NCBI GenBank assembly: GCA_934446065.1 | Contig: CAKSDP010000011.1 | Coordinates: forward strand, 1-58,330 | Length of the DNA: 58,330 nt | DNA from: an uncultured Eubacteriales bacterium | GTDB lineage: Bacteria > Bacillota > Clostridia > Oscillospirales > CAG-272 | Direction of reading: 5' to 3' | Shown here: positions 1 to 8,274 of the stretch, piece by piece | Layout of the letters: each line of letters begins with the position of its first letter | Position numbering within the stretch: position 1 is the first letter of the stretch | Notes under the pieces: generated by a model | Databases searched by the model: none | Told to the model about the DNA's origin: nothing | What the model saw: the letters and a program-made list of their open reading frames with translations, nothing else | Translations under genes and position numbers: made by a program

Positions 1-134
1 AAGTAAACAGCCTTTGACCCGTCCGAGATCCCGCTGTCACGCAGCCGACCGAGCTGAGCCTCACTCTTCTTGTGCTCCCCCTTCTGATATTTCGTCACAC
101 GCGCACGTGCCTCTGCGATCATATCAGCGTTGCG
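1..134 (-). CDS. Fragment of an unrecognised protein-coding gene, cut at both ends
   Basis: Read on the minus strand, positions 134 down to 1 form an open frame of about 44 codons with no stop and with codon choice like the rest of the window. The fragment is rich in Lys, Arg and Glu and includes RARVTKYQKGEHKKSEAQL. The frame hits a stop within nine codons upstream of 134, while from 135 onwards an unrelated gene is coded on the other strand. I do not recognise the family. The other frames here either carry stops or give Arg/Ser/Pro-rich shadow translations. Confidence 0.45.
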
Positions 135-788
135 AATTCTAATCCGACAAGAATTTCAGACAATACAGTGTACTGTAATGTACCTACTGCAATACTTGTA
201 TCACAGTGCGGCGGAAGTCATATCTGCAATAACACCCTTTCCAGATTTACCGAAAACGGTATCAAGCTTGTCGGCAGTTCGGCGTCTGTGATTGTCGGTA
301 ATATGCTGAAAGGAGGCGGCAGTTCCGATCGCCGCGGTATTTATTCCGACGCAAACTGCGGACGTATGGATATTCACGGGAACACACTGTATTCCTTCGG
401 TCGGGAGAACGCTGTTGTATTCACTTCTGCCGGACCTATGTACGTTGAGAACAATGCGATTTTTGAGTCCAATTACACACTCTCAAATCCTAAGGATCCT
501 ATGGTTGTCGATACAACGATGCCTGCACTCGGGGTTGTCAAAATACCGGATACCGCAGAAATCAATGACGGTGATGTCATTATGCTTCATATGCCGAAGG
601 ATTTCCGCGCTCCGACTGGTGCAAGCATATCGTTCTGCGATGTGACAGGCAGTTTCTGCAAAGAGTCCGATGGTGAGACAATGAATCCGGATTCAAGTTA
701 CGCGGGAAGCTTCATCAAGGTGAAGTACACCGAAACCGCAAATTCAGACGGAAGCGTTAACTTCAAGATCACCGTCCTCGGCAAATAA
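135..788 (+). CDS. Right-handed beta-helix repeat protein, 5'-truncated
   Basis: The translation shows successive Asn-ladder rungs (ISDNTVYCN, HICNNTLSRFTENGIKL, MDIHGNTLYSFGRENAVVF, MYVENNAIFES), as in NosD/pectate-lyase-type parallel beta-helix proteins. After about 130 residues a different domain of some 85 residues follows, ending in FKITVLGK. Such proteins are usually secreted polysaccharide-binding or -cleaving factors, but no catalytic residues can be assigned here. No signal peptide or ribosome site is visible. The frame can be extended upstream to a GTG at 72, but residues before 135 do not look like this protein, so the gene seems truncated near 134. A hairpin terminator follows the TAA. 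Confidence 0.6.
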   Translation, partial: NSNPTRISDNTVYCNVPTAILVSQCGGSHICNNTLSRFTENGIKLVGSSASVIVGNMLKGGGSSDRRGIYSDANCGRMDIHGNTLYSFGRENAVVFTSAGPMYVENNAIFESNYTLSNPKDPMVVDTTMPALGVVKIPDTAEINDGDVIMLHMPKDFRAPTGASISFCDVTGSFCKESDGETMNPDSSYAGSFIKVKYTETANSDGSVNFKITVLGK

Positions 789-798
789 TCAGCTGCCG

Positions 799-826
799 AA
801 AAGGGACAGATTACTCTGTCCCTTTA
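799..826. terminator. Bidirectional hairpin terminator
   Basis: Perfect 11 bp arms (AAAGGGACAGA / TCTGTCCCTTT) around a 4-base loop lie between the converging ends of the beta-helix gene and the EF-G-like gene. A-rich and T-rich flanks suit termination in both directions. Confidence 0.75.
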
Positions 827-834
827 TGTTTACC

Positions 835-2886
835 TTATTCCTCTTTTGCTGCCGCGTCGATTATCTTCTGAGCGATGGCTGCGGGGACTTCGTCGTAACG
901 CTTGACCTTGAATGTGAAGCTGCCGCGTCCCTGCGACATTGCGCGAAGCGCGATCACGTAATCGCTCATCTCCGCCTTCGGCGCCTCGGCTTCGATTACC
1001 GTGTACTCGGAGCGCTTTTCGTCCGGATTCATGCCGAGCACCTGTCCGCGTCTCTTATTGAGGTCGCCGATGACGTCGCCGACAAGATTGTTCGGCACGC
1101 TGACGAACAGGTCGCCGACCGGCTCAAGCAGTACGGGATTTGCCTTCGGCAATCCCTCTTTATACGCGAGCTTTGCCGCGAGCTTGAACGAGATCTCGTT
1201 TGAATCGACGGGGTGGTACGATCCGTCGTACAGGTCTGCCGCGAGGTTTACTACGGGATATCCGGCAAGGACACCCTTCTGCATCGCCTCAAGCAGTCCT
1301 TTTTCAACTGCGGGGTAGTAGCCCTTCGGCACATTTCCGCCGACGACGCTCTGCGTGAATGTAAGACCGTCTGCCTCGCCGGGCGAGAACGTGATCTTGA
1401 CGTGACCGTACTGACCGGAGCCACCGGACTGTTTCTTGTGCTTGCCCTCGACCTGCACGGACTTCTTGATCGTCTCGCGGTACGCGAGCTTCGGCTCGCA
1501 GAGCTTGACTGATACACCGTATCTGTTCTTCAGCCTTGCAACAAGCACGTCAAGGTGCATATCGCCTGCTCCGTAAATGAGCATCTGCTTCGTTTCGGAG
1601 TCGTTTTCGTATCTGTACGTCGGATCCTCCTCGATGAGCTTGAAGATACCGCTCGTGACCTTATCCTCATCGCCCTTGCCGTCAACCGCTATCGCACGGC
1701 ACATATACGATTCGTGGAATTTTATGCGGCTGTACTCGACGTTTCCGGAGACGCTGAGCGTGTCACCGGTCGCTGCGGACGAGAGCTTTGAGATAACGCC
1801 GATGTCGCCCGTGTGCAGGACCGGCGCTTCGTTCTGCTTCTTTCCGAACGGGCAGGCAAGCTTTGCGATCTTTTCGGTTCCGCCGCGGCTGTTCTTCAGC
1901 ACCGTGTCGGCGTGAAGCTCACCGTTCATTACCTTGTAGTACGACTGGCGTCCGAACTGATCGGATACGGTCTTGAATATGTATACGGCGCACTCGCCCG
2001 TGGGGTCGATCGCGATCTCACTGCCGTCCTCGGCGGTTTCGTGTCCGCGAGCGGTAAAGCGCGGGAACGAGTCCTCGACGGAGTTGAGGAAGCTGCGGAC
2101 GCCCCAGAGTTTTTCGGAGGAGCCGCAGTATACCGGCACGATCGCACCGGAGATTATGCCCTCATGGATCGCGAGAACGGTCTCCTCGATCGTGATCTCC
2201 TCGCCGGAGAAGTATTTGTCGAGCATTTCTTCGCTCGTCTCGGCGACAGCCTCGTTCAGCGCGTCCTTGTATTTCGCAGCGATGCCGAGAAGCTCCTCGT
2301 CCATCTCAACTTCCTCGCGGTGACCGCCCTCGATGAACGAGTATGCTTTCATCTCAACGAGATTTATGAGTTTGAATGAGCCGTCGCGCTTAACTGGAAC
2401 GCAGACCGGGCAGACCGCCGGACCGAATTTTTCCTTGAGCTGTGCGAACACGCGTCCGAATCCCGCCTCGGGATCGTCATAGTTCGTGATGAAGAACGCA
2501 CGCGGGATCCCAGCCTCAACGGCGTTGTTCCATGCAAGCTCTGTTCCGACCTCAAGTCCCGCCTTGCCGTCGACGGTGATGACTGCGGCGTCTGCGGCGC
2601 GAAGCCCGCTCTTTACTTCACCCTCAAAATCAAGGAAGCCGGGGGTGTCGATGACGTTGATCTTTACGCTTTTCCACTGGAAGCTTGCAACGGAGAGGGA
2701 GAGCGAAAAGCCGCGCTTCGTCTCCTCGGGATCAAAATCACATACCGTGTTGCGATCTCCGATCTTTCCCATTCTGTCAGTTGCACCTGCACAGAACAGC
2801 ATAGCCTCGGCAAGAGAAGTCTTACCGCTGCCGCCGTGCCCGAGCAGGCAAATATTTCTAATCGCTTTGGTGTTGAATTCAGCCAT
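835..2886 (-). CDS. EF-G-like translational GTPase (elongation factor G paralogue)
   Basis: A 683-residue translation-factor GTPase with the EF-G domain order: G domain, domain II, and domains III-V with the GSGQYGHV domain IV motif. The P-loop GHGGSGKT is at residues 16-23 and DTPGF (G3) is near residue 80. The G4 motif, normally NKxD, reads NYDD (ITNYDDPEAGF), so the conserved Lys is Tyr. It resembles the second EF-G-like protein common in Clostridia rather than the canonical fusA product, which normally sits with rpsL/rpsG. The ATG is preceded by AAAGGAG at good spacing, with a sigma-A promoter further upstream. The exact role of this paralogue is unknown. Confidence 0.85.
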   Translation of the reverse strand: MAEFNTKAIRNICLLGHGGSGKTSLAEAMLFCAGATDRMGKIGDRNTVCDFDPEETKRGFSLSLSVASFQWKSVKINVIDTPGFLDFEGEVKSGLRAADAAVITVDGKAGLEVGTELAWNNAVEAGIPRAFFITNYDDPEAGFGRVFAQLKEKFGPAVCPVCVPVKRDGSFKLINLVEMKAYSFIEGGHREEVEMDEELLGIAAKYKDALNEAVAETSEEMLDKYFSGEEITIEETVLAIHEGIISGAIVPVYCGSSEKLWGVRSFLNSVEDSFPRFTARGHETAEDGSEIAIDPTGECAVYIFKTVSDQFGRQSYYKVMNGELHADTVLKNSRGGTEKIAKLACPFGKKQNEAPVLHTGDIGVISKLSSAATGDTLSVSGNVEYSRIKFHESYMCRAIAVDGKGDEDKVTSGIFKLIEEDPTYRYENDSETKQMLIYGAGDMHLDVLVARLKNRYGVSVKLCEPKLAYRETIKKSVQVEGKHKKQSGGSGQYGHVKITFSPGEADGLTFTQSVVGGNVPKGYYPAVEKGLLEAMQKGVLAGYPVVNLAADLYDGSYHPVDSNEISFKLAAKLAYKEGLPKANPVLLEPVGDLFVSVPNNLVGDVIGDLNKRRGQVLGMNPDEKRSEYTVIEAEAPKAEMSDYVIALRAMSQGRGSFTFKVKRYDEVPAAIAQKIIDAAAKEE

Positions 2887-2959
2887 GAGTATCGCTCCTT
2901 TTGTATGTATTGTTATATTTTTTCACCGATTACAGTGTTTTTTTGGCTATCTGTCTACC

Positions 2960-2988
2960 ATTATACTACACTATTGTGCTTTTTGCAA
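2960..2988 (-). promoter_or_regulatory. Sigma-A promoter of the EF-G-like gene
   Basis: On the minus strand TTGCAA, a 17-base spacer and TATAAT lie about 75 bases before the start codon. The rest of the 2887-3200 gap holds the opposing promoter at 3105 and no gene that I can support. Confidence 0.7.
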
Positions 2989-3104
2989 TAGCAAATCGCT
3001 GTTTTTTGCCCGAATCATGTGTAAATTACCCACGCGCATTTTAGTGCAAACTGCACAAAGGTTCATGAAATATCTTACATTGGGGTAAAAATCGCGTGCG
3101 GCGG

Positions 3105-3133
3105 TTGACCTTGCGCGGCGGATGTATTATAAT
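3105..3133 (+). promoter_or_regulatory. Sigma-A promoter of the dockerin protein operon
   Basis: TTGACC, a 17-base spacer and a perfect TATAAT precede the transglutaminase-like gene by about 70 bases. No other clear promoter is seen before the next two genes, which suits one transcript for all three. Confidence 0.75.
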
Positions 3134-3200
3134 ACTATTATGTAGTGATGTGCGTATATGCGCCGAAGATCAAGTACAAACGAAAGGTACGGTATTAAAA

Positions 3201-4589
3201 ATGATGAAGAAGAAGCTTCTTTCGATGCTCCTCGCTTTTTCGATGCTCGTGTCGGTATTCGGACTTCAGGTCTTTGCCGACGGAGAGACCGAGGACCCGA
3301 AATTTGCGGCTCTCCGCGCGAATATCAACGGACTTGCGGCGGTGGTCGAGGCTTACGGAGACAGATACGATCTTGACACGAAGATAAGCTATGAAGACAT
3401 GACCCTGATGATGAGCGCATTCTACAACGAAAATCCGCAGTTTTCGTATCTCTCGAATACATATACATACCAACTGGACGGTGATATGGTCACGGCTATT
3501 TTTCCGAGATATACGGTGTCCGTGGCTGAAGCCGAGCAGATGAAGAGAGCGATCTCGGACTGGGTCACCGGCGTTGTCGACGACATACCCGAGGGGGCGG
3601 ATGATCTCGAGCGCGCCGTTTATCTGCACGATTATATAATCGAAAACTTCGATTACGACACCACATACGAGCACCGCACGCTGTATGATTTTATTACGCT
3701 CGGTGTCGGCGTATGCCAGGCGTACACGTATGCGTACACCATGCTTCTGAACGCCGTCGGGATCGGAGTGTCGTGGGCATCGAGCAGCGAGATGAACCAT
3801 GTGTGGAATCTCGTGAAGCTTGACGGCAAATGGTATCACGCCGACCTTACGTGGGATGACCCCGTCAACGGTGTCGTCGGAAAAGTGCCTCATAGCTATT
3901 TTCTTCTGAGCGATACGCTTATGATGACCTCATACAACCATTACGGCTGGGTGTCGCCTTACACCTGCACGGACGAAAAATACGATCCCTCATATATAAG
4001 AAAAATCACGTCCGCATTCAACCGGGTCGGCGACAGTGTATACTATTTCGGGAAGGAAGGTATCTACAAGACGGAGGATATCTCAGTTCCGGGACAGCTG
4101 TTTTATACATACAGTATGAGGTGGAACGTGTGGGGCAGCCAGAACGTTTACACTGACAATTACTCGACCCTTACTGCCGTCGGAAGTAAGCTCTACTTCA
4201 ACTCGAGCACAGCCGTGATGTCGCTTGATACCTCAGACAACGCACTTGAGACCGTCTACACCTACAACGGCGGCGACGGATATATCTACGGTTTCAGGCA
4301 CAGCAATATTCACAGCGGAAAGGTCGATCTCAACATATCAAAGTCGCCCGATTCCTCGGGAAAATATGTGAGCACACAGATATTCTCAACGTCTCCGAGC
4401 ACGCTTCGCGGCGACGCGGACGGCGACGGCAGAGTTACCGTCGGAGACGCAATACTCATACTGAAGCGCGTTGCGGGATGGAGCGGCATAGTAATGCGCG
4501 ACGACCTCGCAGATGCGGACGGCAACGGCTCGATCGGCGTAAATGACGCGATCGTCGTTCTGAAGATAGTCGCGGGTTGGGATATCTGA
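3201..4589 (+). CDS. Secreted transglutaminase-like protein with C-terminal dockerin
   Basis: A 462-residue exported protein. The start at 3201 gives a clear signal peptide (MMKKKLLSMLLAF, cleavage near VFAD), whereas the longer frame from 3096 would bury it. The middle carries a transglutaminase/cysteine-protease-like core with the triad in order: Cys172 (GVGVCQAYTYA), His200 (MNHVWNLV) and Asp215 (DLTWDDP). The last 60 residues are two calcium-binding F-hand repeats (DADGDGRVTVGDA and DADGNGSIGVNDA), a type I dockerin. Dockerins bind cohesins on scaffoldins, so the protein may be docked to a cell-surface complex. The reaction (cross-linking, deamidation or proteolysis) cannot be told. First gene of a three-gene dockerin set. 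Confidence 0.85.
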   Translation: MMKKKLLSMLLAFSMLVSVFGLQVFADGETEDPKFAALRANINGLAAVVEAYGDRYDLDTKISYEDMTLMMSAFYNENPQFSYLSNTYTYQLDGDMVTAIFPRYTVSVAEAEQMKRAISDWVTGVVDDIPEGADDLERAVYLHDYIIENFDYDTTYEHRTLYDFITLGVGVCQAYTYAYTMLLNAVGIGVSWASSSEMNHVWNLVKLDGKWYHADLTWDDPVNGVVGKVPHSYFLLSDTLMMTSYNHYGWVSPYTCTDEKYDPSYIRKITSAFNRVGDSVYYFGKEGIYKTEDISVPGQLFYTYSMRWNVWGSQNVYTDNYSTLTAVGSKLYFNSSTAVMSLDTSDNALETVYTYNGGDGYIYGFRHSNIHSGKVDLNISKSPDSSGKYVSTQIFSTSPSTLRGDADGDGRVTVGDAILILKRVAGWSGIVMRDDLADADGNGSIGVNDAIVVLKIVAGWDI

Positions 4590-4593
4590 AGCC

Positions 4594-6234
4594 GTGAGAA
4601 AAAGTATTAAACGCGCGGCAGCGTTATTTGCCGCAGCAGTGCTCCTCGTGCCGCAGTCGGCTTCGTTTGCCGCGACCGACGGCGCGGGTGAGCTTGACGC
4701 CGCCGTCTCTGCGGCGATGAAATACGAAAAAAGAGACGACTATATCACGGCGCACGCCTACTACGCGGATGCGTGCCGCATTGCAAAGGAGCTTTGCTCG
4801 GCGGGCGAATATGACGCGGACGATTACGCCGGACTGTGCGCACTGCGCGACAGCCTCGATTTTTCGCTGACGCTGATGTATGTAACGCAGTCTGATGCGG
4901 ACGGCATATTCTGCGGCAGCGACGATCCGAGCGAGCGCGGCGCGTCCGCGTACAAGCTGTCGGTCCCGTTCGGTATTATGACCGTGAGCGATCTCTCGTA
5001 TCTTCTGCCGTCCTCGGCAAAGGACGTGACCGTTCTCGTCAGTCTCGAGTGCGACGGAACGGAGCGGAAGCTTCGCGCGGTCGCAAGCGGCGAGTACGAC
5101 TCGTACCTTGCGAAAAATCTGCGCGATGCGTGCAGGATCGAGGGACGCGTCATGATCTCGTTCTGCCCGGCTGTCAACACGTGGCGCGAAACGAATACGC
5201 TCAGCGCCAGCTTTATCTCGGCGTACCGTCATGTATCCGAGCTTGCGCGCAGATATGCGCCTTCGGCGAAGATGGTGTTCACCCTTGCCGATATCCATAC
5301 GACGGTGTCGGCGGCTGAAAAATTCTTTCCCGGAGAAAAGTACGTCGATGTGCTCGGCGTAGCGCTTGCCCATACATACAATAAGAAAACGGCGTGCGAC
5401 GCCGCGTCCGCGCTCGATTGCCGTGGACTGTACTACGATCCCGTCCGCTCCACCGTTCTTAGTGCAGCGGAGATGCGCGCCGTCGCGGGTGATCTGCCGG
5501 TCATTATTGAGAGTGCGTCGTTCCCGTGGGCGGGAAAGGCAGCCGTTGTCGATGCCGACGGCGTCCCGTCGGAGGAGCTGTCAGCATACGTCCTCGAGCG
5601 GTATTTCGCGCTGCTGCCGACCGAGCTTTCGGGAATCGCGGCAGTGTTCTATTCAAACAAAAGCTCATCATACGGGATCACAAACCTGCGCCAAAGCGCA
5701 CTTGTGAGCGATTCATACGCCGCATCGCGCACGCTCCCGTTTTACAGAGACAATGCGTCATCCCCGGACGGTGCCGCCGTCGCGGATGAGCTTGCACGAC
5801 TCGCTCAGGTGCCGGAGTCCGGAGAGATCCGCCTTGCGGTACGTGTCGGCGGAGCATACTCCACCGCTTATCCCACATACGTGATAGACGGGCAGAGATC
5901 GGGCGGAGCCGTGTCCGATGCCGTATCGCTTACCGACGGCGATCATGCGATCACGGTCTACCTCCGCGATTCCGGCGTGACCGCCGCGCGGATCGACGGC
6001 ACGATCACGGTGAAAAACGGCTCCGTTTCCGTGGCGTATGACTCACCCGATTTCGACTACAATCAGAACGGCATCCTCGATTTCGGCGATACGCAGCGTA
6101 TACTCGAAAAATACGCCAAGGTCGATGACAGAACAAACGGTATCTCCTGCGACGTCAACGGCGACGGAAAATTTACGATGTCGGACGTACTCGCGCTCAT
6201 GCGTATAATCAGTCCGGAGTACGCGGACAACTGA
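4594..6234 (+). CDS. Secreted GH26-like protein with C-terminal dockerin, probable pseudoenzyme
   Basis: 546 residues, GTG start five bases after the previous stop, so probably translationally coupled; no strong ribosome site. A signal peptide (KRAAALFAAAVLLVPQSASFA) is followed by a barrel resembling glycoside hydrolase family 26 (mannanase/xylanase): AYRHVSELAR, then FFPGEKYVDVLGVALAHTY, matches the family's WRHV and YYPGDDYVDWIGI segments. Where GH26 enzymes have the acid/base motif HPEMN, this protein has CPAVN (about residue 190). A Glu suited to the nucleophile remains at about 306 (PVIIESAS). Two F-hands (DYNQNGILDFGD, DVNGDGKFTMSD) end the protein. It may bind rather than cleave glycans. 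The GH26 call rests on pattern memory only. Confidence 0.65.
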   Translation: MRKSIKRAAALFAAAVLLVPQSASFAATDGAGELDAAVSAAMKYEKRDDYITAHAYYADACRIAKELCSAGEYDADDYAGLCALRDSLDFSLTLMYVTQSDADGIFCGSDDPSERGASAYKLSVPFGIMTVSDLSYLLPSSAKDVTVLVSLECDGTERKLRAVASGEYDSYLAKNLRDACRIEGRVMISFCPAVNTWRETNTLSASFISAYRHVSELARRYAPSAKMVFTLADIHTTVSAAEKFFPGEKYVDVLGVALAHTYNKKTACDAASALDCRGLYYDPVRSTVLSAAEMRAVAGDLPVIIESASFPWAGKAAVVDADGVPSEELSAYVLERYFALLPTELSGIAAVFYSNKSSSYGITNLRQSALVSDSYAASRTLPFYRDNASSPDGAAVADELARLAQVPESGEIRLAVRVGGAYSTAYPTYVIDGQRSGGAVSDAVSLTDGDHAITVYLRDSGVTAARIDGTITVKNGSVSVAYDSPDFDYNQNGILDFGDTQRILEKYAKVDDRTNGISCDVNGDGKFTMSDVLALMRIISPEYADN

Positions 6235-6256
6235 ATCAAAAAGGCACGGTATAATA

Positions 6257-8014
6257 ATGAAAAAAATCTTTAAGCGTTATCTTGCGATTATAGTTTCGGC
6301 GGCGCTTGTGCTCGTGAGTGTCTCGCTCCCCGTGTGCGCGATACGCGGCACGTGGGACGGCATTTCGTGGGAGCTTTCCGGCGGAACTCTCACCGTCACG
6401 GGCGACAGTATCCCGGACTGTACGCAGTCCGAGTTTGCGCCGTGGCGCAAGTTTGCGAGCGAGATCGGCTCGCTGAAGCTGGTCGGCGTCAAAACGGTCG
6501 GCAGCTATGCATTTGCGGGACTTTCCGCACTGAGAGAGGCTGACATTTCCGGTGCGGAGAAAATCGGCAGCTACGCGTTTTCCGGCAGCTCTGCGCTTGC
6601 GAGCGTGCAGGTGCCGGACGGAGCCTTGTCGCTCGGCGACTTTGCGTTTGCCGAGTGCACGGCGCTTGCGAGTGCATCGCTCCCGGCATCCCTTGCCTCG
6701 ATCGGCGAGGGCGTGTTTGAGAGCTGCCCTGCGCTCGCGCGGATCACGTGCTCGGGTGGGCGTTATCAGAACTCCGGCGCAGCCGTGATCGACACGGCGA
6801 ACATTGCCATCGTGCGCTATCCTTCAAATGCCGGCGGAGCAGAGTACACTGTCCCGTCGGGGATCGTCGGGATCCTCGCGGGTGCGTTCCGCGATTGCGT
6901 TAATCTGAAAAAGGTGTCCTTTGCGGACGTGACTGCGGTCGGAGAGGGCGCGTTCTACGGCTGCTCGTCGCTCACCGAGGTGCATTTCGGCGCTGTCCGG
7001 TCGATCGGCAGAGCGGCGTTTTACGGCTGCTCGTCGCTCGGTTCGGCAGAGCTTCCGCAAACTCTTGCGTTTGTCGGAGATAACGCGTTTACCGACAGCA
7101 GCTCGCTTGCGCGGGCAAGCTTCGGCGGAGATGCGCCCGAAACGTTCGGCGACGGCGTGTTCGACGGATGCGCACCCACGTTTACCGTGATCGTTAAGGC
7201 TTCCGCTGAAGGATTCGGCAGCGGCACCCTCTGGAACGGCTACCCGATCATGCGCCACGGAATATATTCCGGCGCGATCGACGGCAGCGATATCACATGG
7301 TCGATCGACACCGCAGCAGGCGTGCTTACGCTGTCCGGCAGCGGCGCAATGCCCGATTTTGCAGAGGCAAGCGACGCCCCGTGGCACGAGTATCGCCGCG
7401 CGGCAACCTCACTTTCGGTGAGCGACGGCATCACGAAGATCGGCGACAACGCGTTCAGGTTCATGCCGCTCGTATCGGTCGTTCTGCCCGCGAGCGTAGA
7501 GTCGATCGGCAGGTTTGCGTTCTCCGGTGAGGCGCAGCTGAGATCGGTGTCGGCGGCGGGAGTCCGCTCGGTCGGAGCCGGCGCATTTTACAACGACGGA
7601 GCGCTCGTGATATGCAGTTTTCCCGCGATCGCTGAGCTTGGCGCACAGTCGTTCTCCGGCGCGGAGTCGCTCAGATGGGTGATGACCGGCGGGACGGCGC
7701 CGTCCGTCGGTGAGTATGCGTTTGACGGCGCGGATGACGTATTGCTTCTGTACCCGCGCGGCGTCGATGGATACGGCGATGTCGGGGTACCGTCGCGCAG
7801 CTATTTCTCCGGTGATGCGGATTCCGACGGACGATGCAGCGTCGGCGACGCGATAGTCGTGCTGAAGGTGGTTGCCAATTGGGACAACATTTCGGTAGAT
7901 GAATTTGCTGCGGACACGGATCTGAACGGCGCGGTATCCATCACGGACGCGATAAACATTCTGAAATACGTTGCCGGTTGGGACATAAAGATCGGCGTGT
8001 ACAGATACTTCTGA
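6257..8014 (+). CDS. Secreted BspA-type leucine-rich repeat protein with C-terminal dockerin
   Basis: 585 residues: signal peptide (KKIFKRYLAIIVSAALVLVS), then two arrays of LRR_5/BspA-like repeats (for example VGSYAFAGLSALREADI, IGRAAFYGCSSLGSAELP). Each array is preceded by a WDGISWELSGGTLTVTGD-like beta segment; the second copy (DITWSIDTAAGVLTLSGSG) starts near residue 345. A dockerin (DADSDGRCSVGDAIVVLK, DTDLNGAVSITDAINILK) lies at about 515-575. BspA-like proteins usually mediate adhesion or protein binding. It follows the GH26-like gene by 22 bases and ends the dockerin operon at a strong hairpin. Confidence 0.85.
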   Translation: MKKIFKRYLAIIVSAALVLVSVSLPVCAIRGTWDGISWELSGGTLTVTGDSIPDCTQSEFAPWRKFASEIGSLKLVGVKTVGSYAFAGLSALREADISGAEKIGSYAFSGSSALASVQVPDGALSLGDFAFAECTALASASLPASLASIGEGVFESCPALARITCSGGRYQNSGAAVIDTANIAIVRYPSNAGGAEYTVPSGIVGILAGAFRDCVNLKKVSFADVTAVGEGAFYGCSSLTEVHFGAVRSIGRAAFYGCSSLGSAELPQTLAFVGDNAFTDSSSLARASFGGDAPETFGDGVFDGCAPTFTVIVKASAEGFGSGTLWNGYPIMRHGIYSGAIDGSDITWSIDTAAGVLTLSGSGAMPDFAEASDAPWHEYRRAATSLSVSDGITKIGDNAFRFMPLVSVVLPASVESIGRFAFSGEAQLRSVSAAGVRSVGAGAFYNDGALVICSFPAIAELGAQSFSGAESLRWVMTGGTAPSVGEYAFDGADDVLLLYPRGVDGYGDVGVPSRSYFSGDADSDGRCSVGDAIVVLKVVANWDNISVDEFAADTDLNGAVSITDAINILKYVAGWDIKIGVYRYF

Positions 8015-8030
8015 TAAAAACAAATAATTC

Positions 8031-8067
8031 GGACGGGGGAGCCTTTTATAAAAAGGTTCCCCCGTCC
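8031..8067 (+). terminator. Hairpin after the dockerin operon
   Basis: Long inverted repeat: GGACGGGGGA...CCTTTT pairs with AAAAGG...TCCCCCGTCC, nearly perfect across 37 bases. It lacks a T-tract directly after the stem, so it may end transcripts or only protect the 3' end. Confidence 0.6.
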
Positions 8068-8192
8068 CCGTTCCGATGAGCTTTCGGCTGATAAAACGGA
8101 TCAGACAGACCGCGCATCCCCCGTGCCCTCTTGCGTAAATGAAGCCTTTTTCCCGAAAAAAGCGGAAAAACAAGGTTTGGTGAAAAAAGATA

Positions 8193-8221
8193 TTGATTTC
8201 GGGGTAAATGTGTTATATAAT
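8193..8221 (+). promoter_or_regulatory. Sigma-A promoter of the Fe-S scaffold/GGGtGRT operon
   Basis: TTGATT, 17-base spacer, TATAAT, ending 53 bases before the start codon at 8275. Confidence 0.75.
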
Positions 8222-8274
8222 AAAGAGTGGAAAGAAACCGGCAACGGTCAAAAATGAATAAAGGAGCTAAAAGG

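Noticed and set aside
134..139. GAATTC at the junction as proof of a cloning chimera
   Set aside because: GAATTC occurs several other times in the window (for example near 12119, 24192, 44392), so it is not evidence by itself; only the coding break is reported.
3096..3200. Longer start for the transglutaminase-like gene
   Set aside because: It would overlap the promoter at 3105-3133 and place the signal peptide internally.
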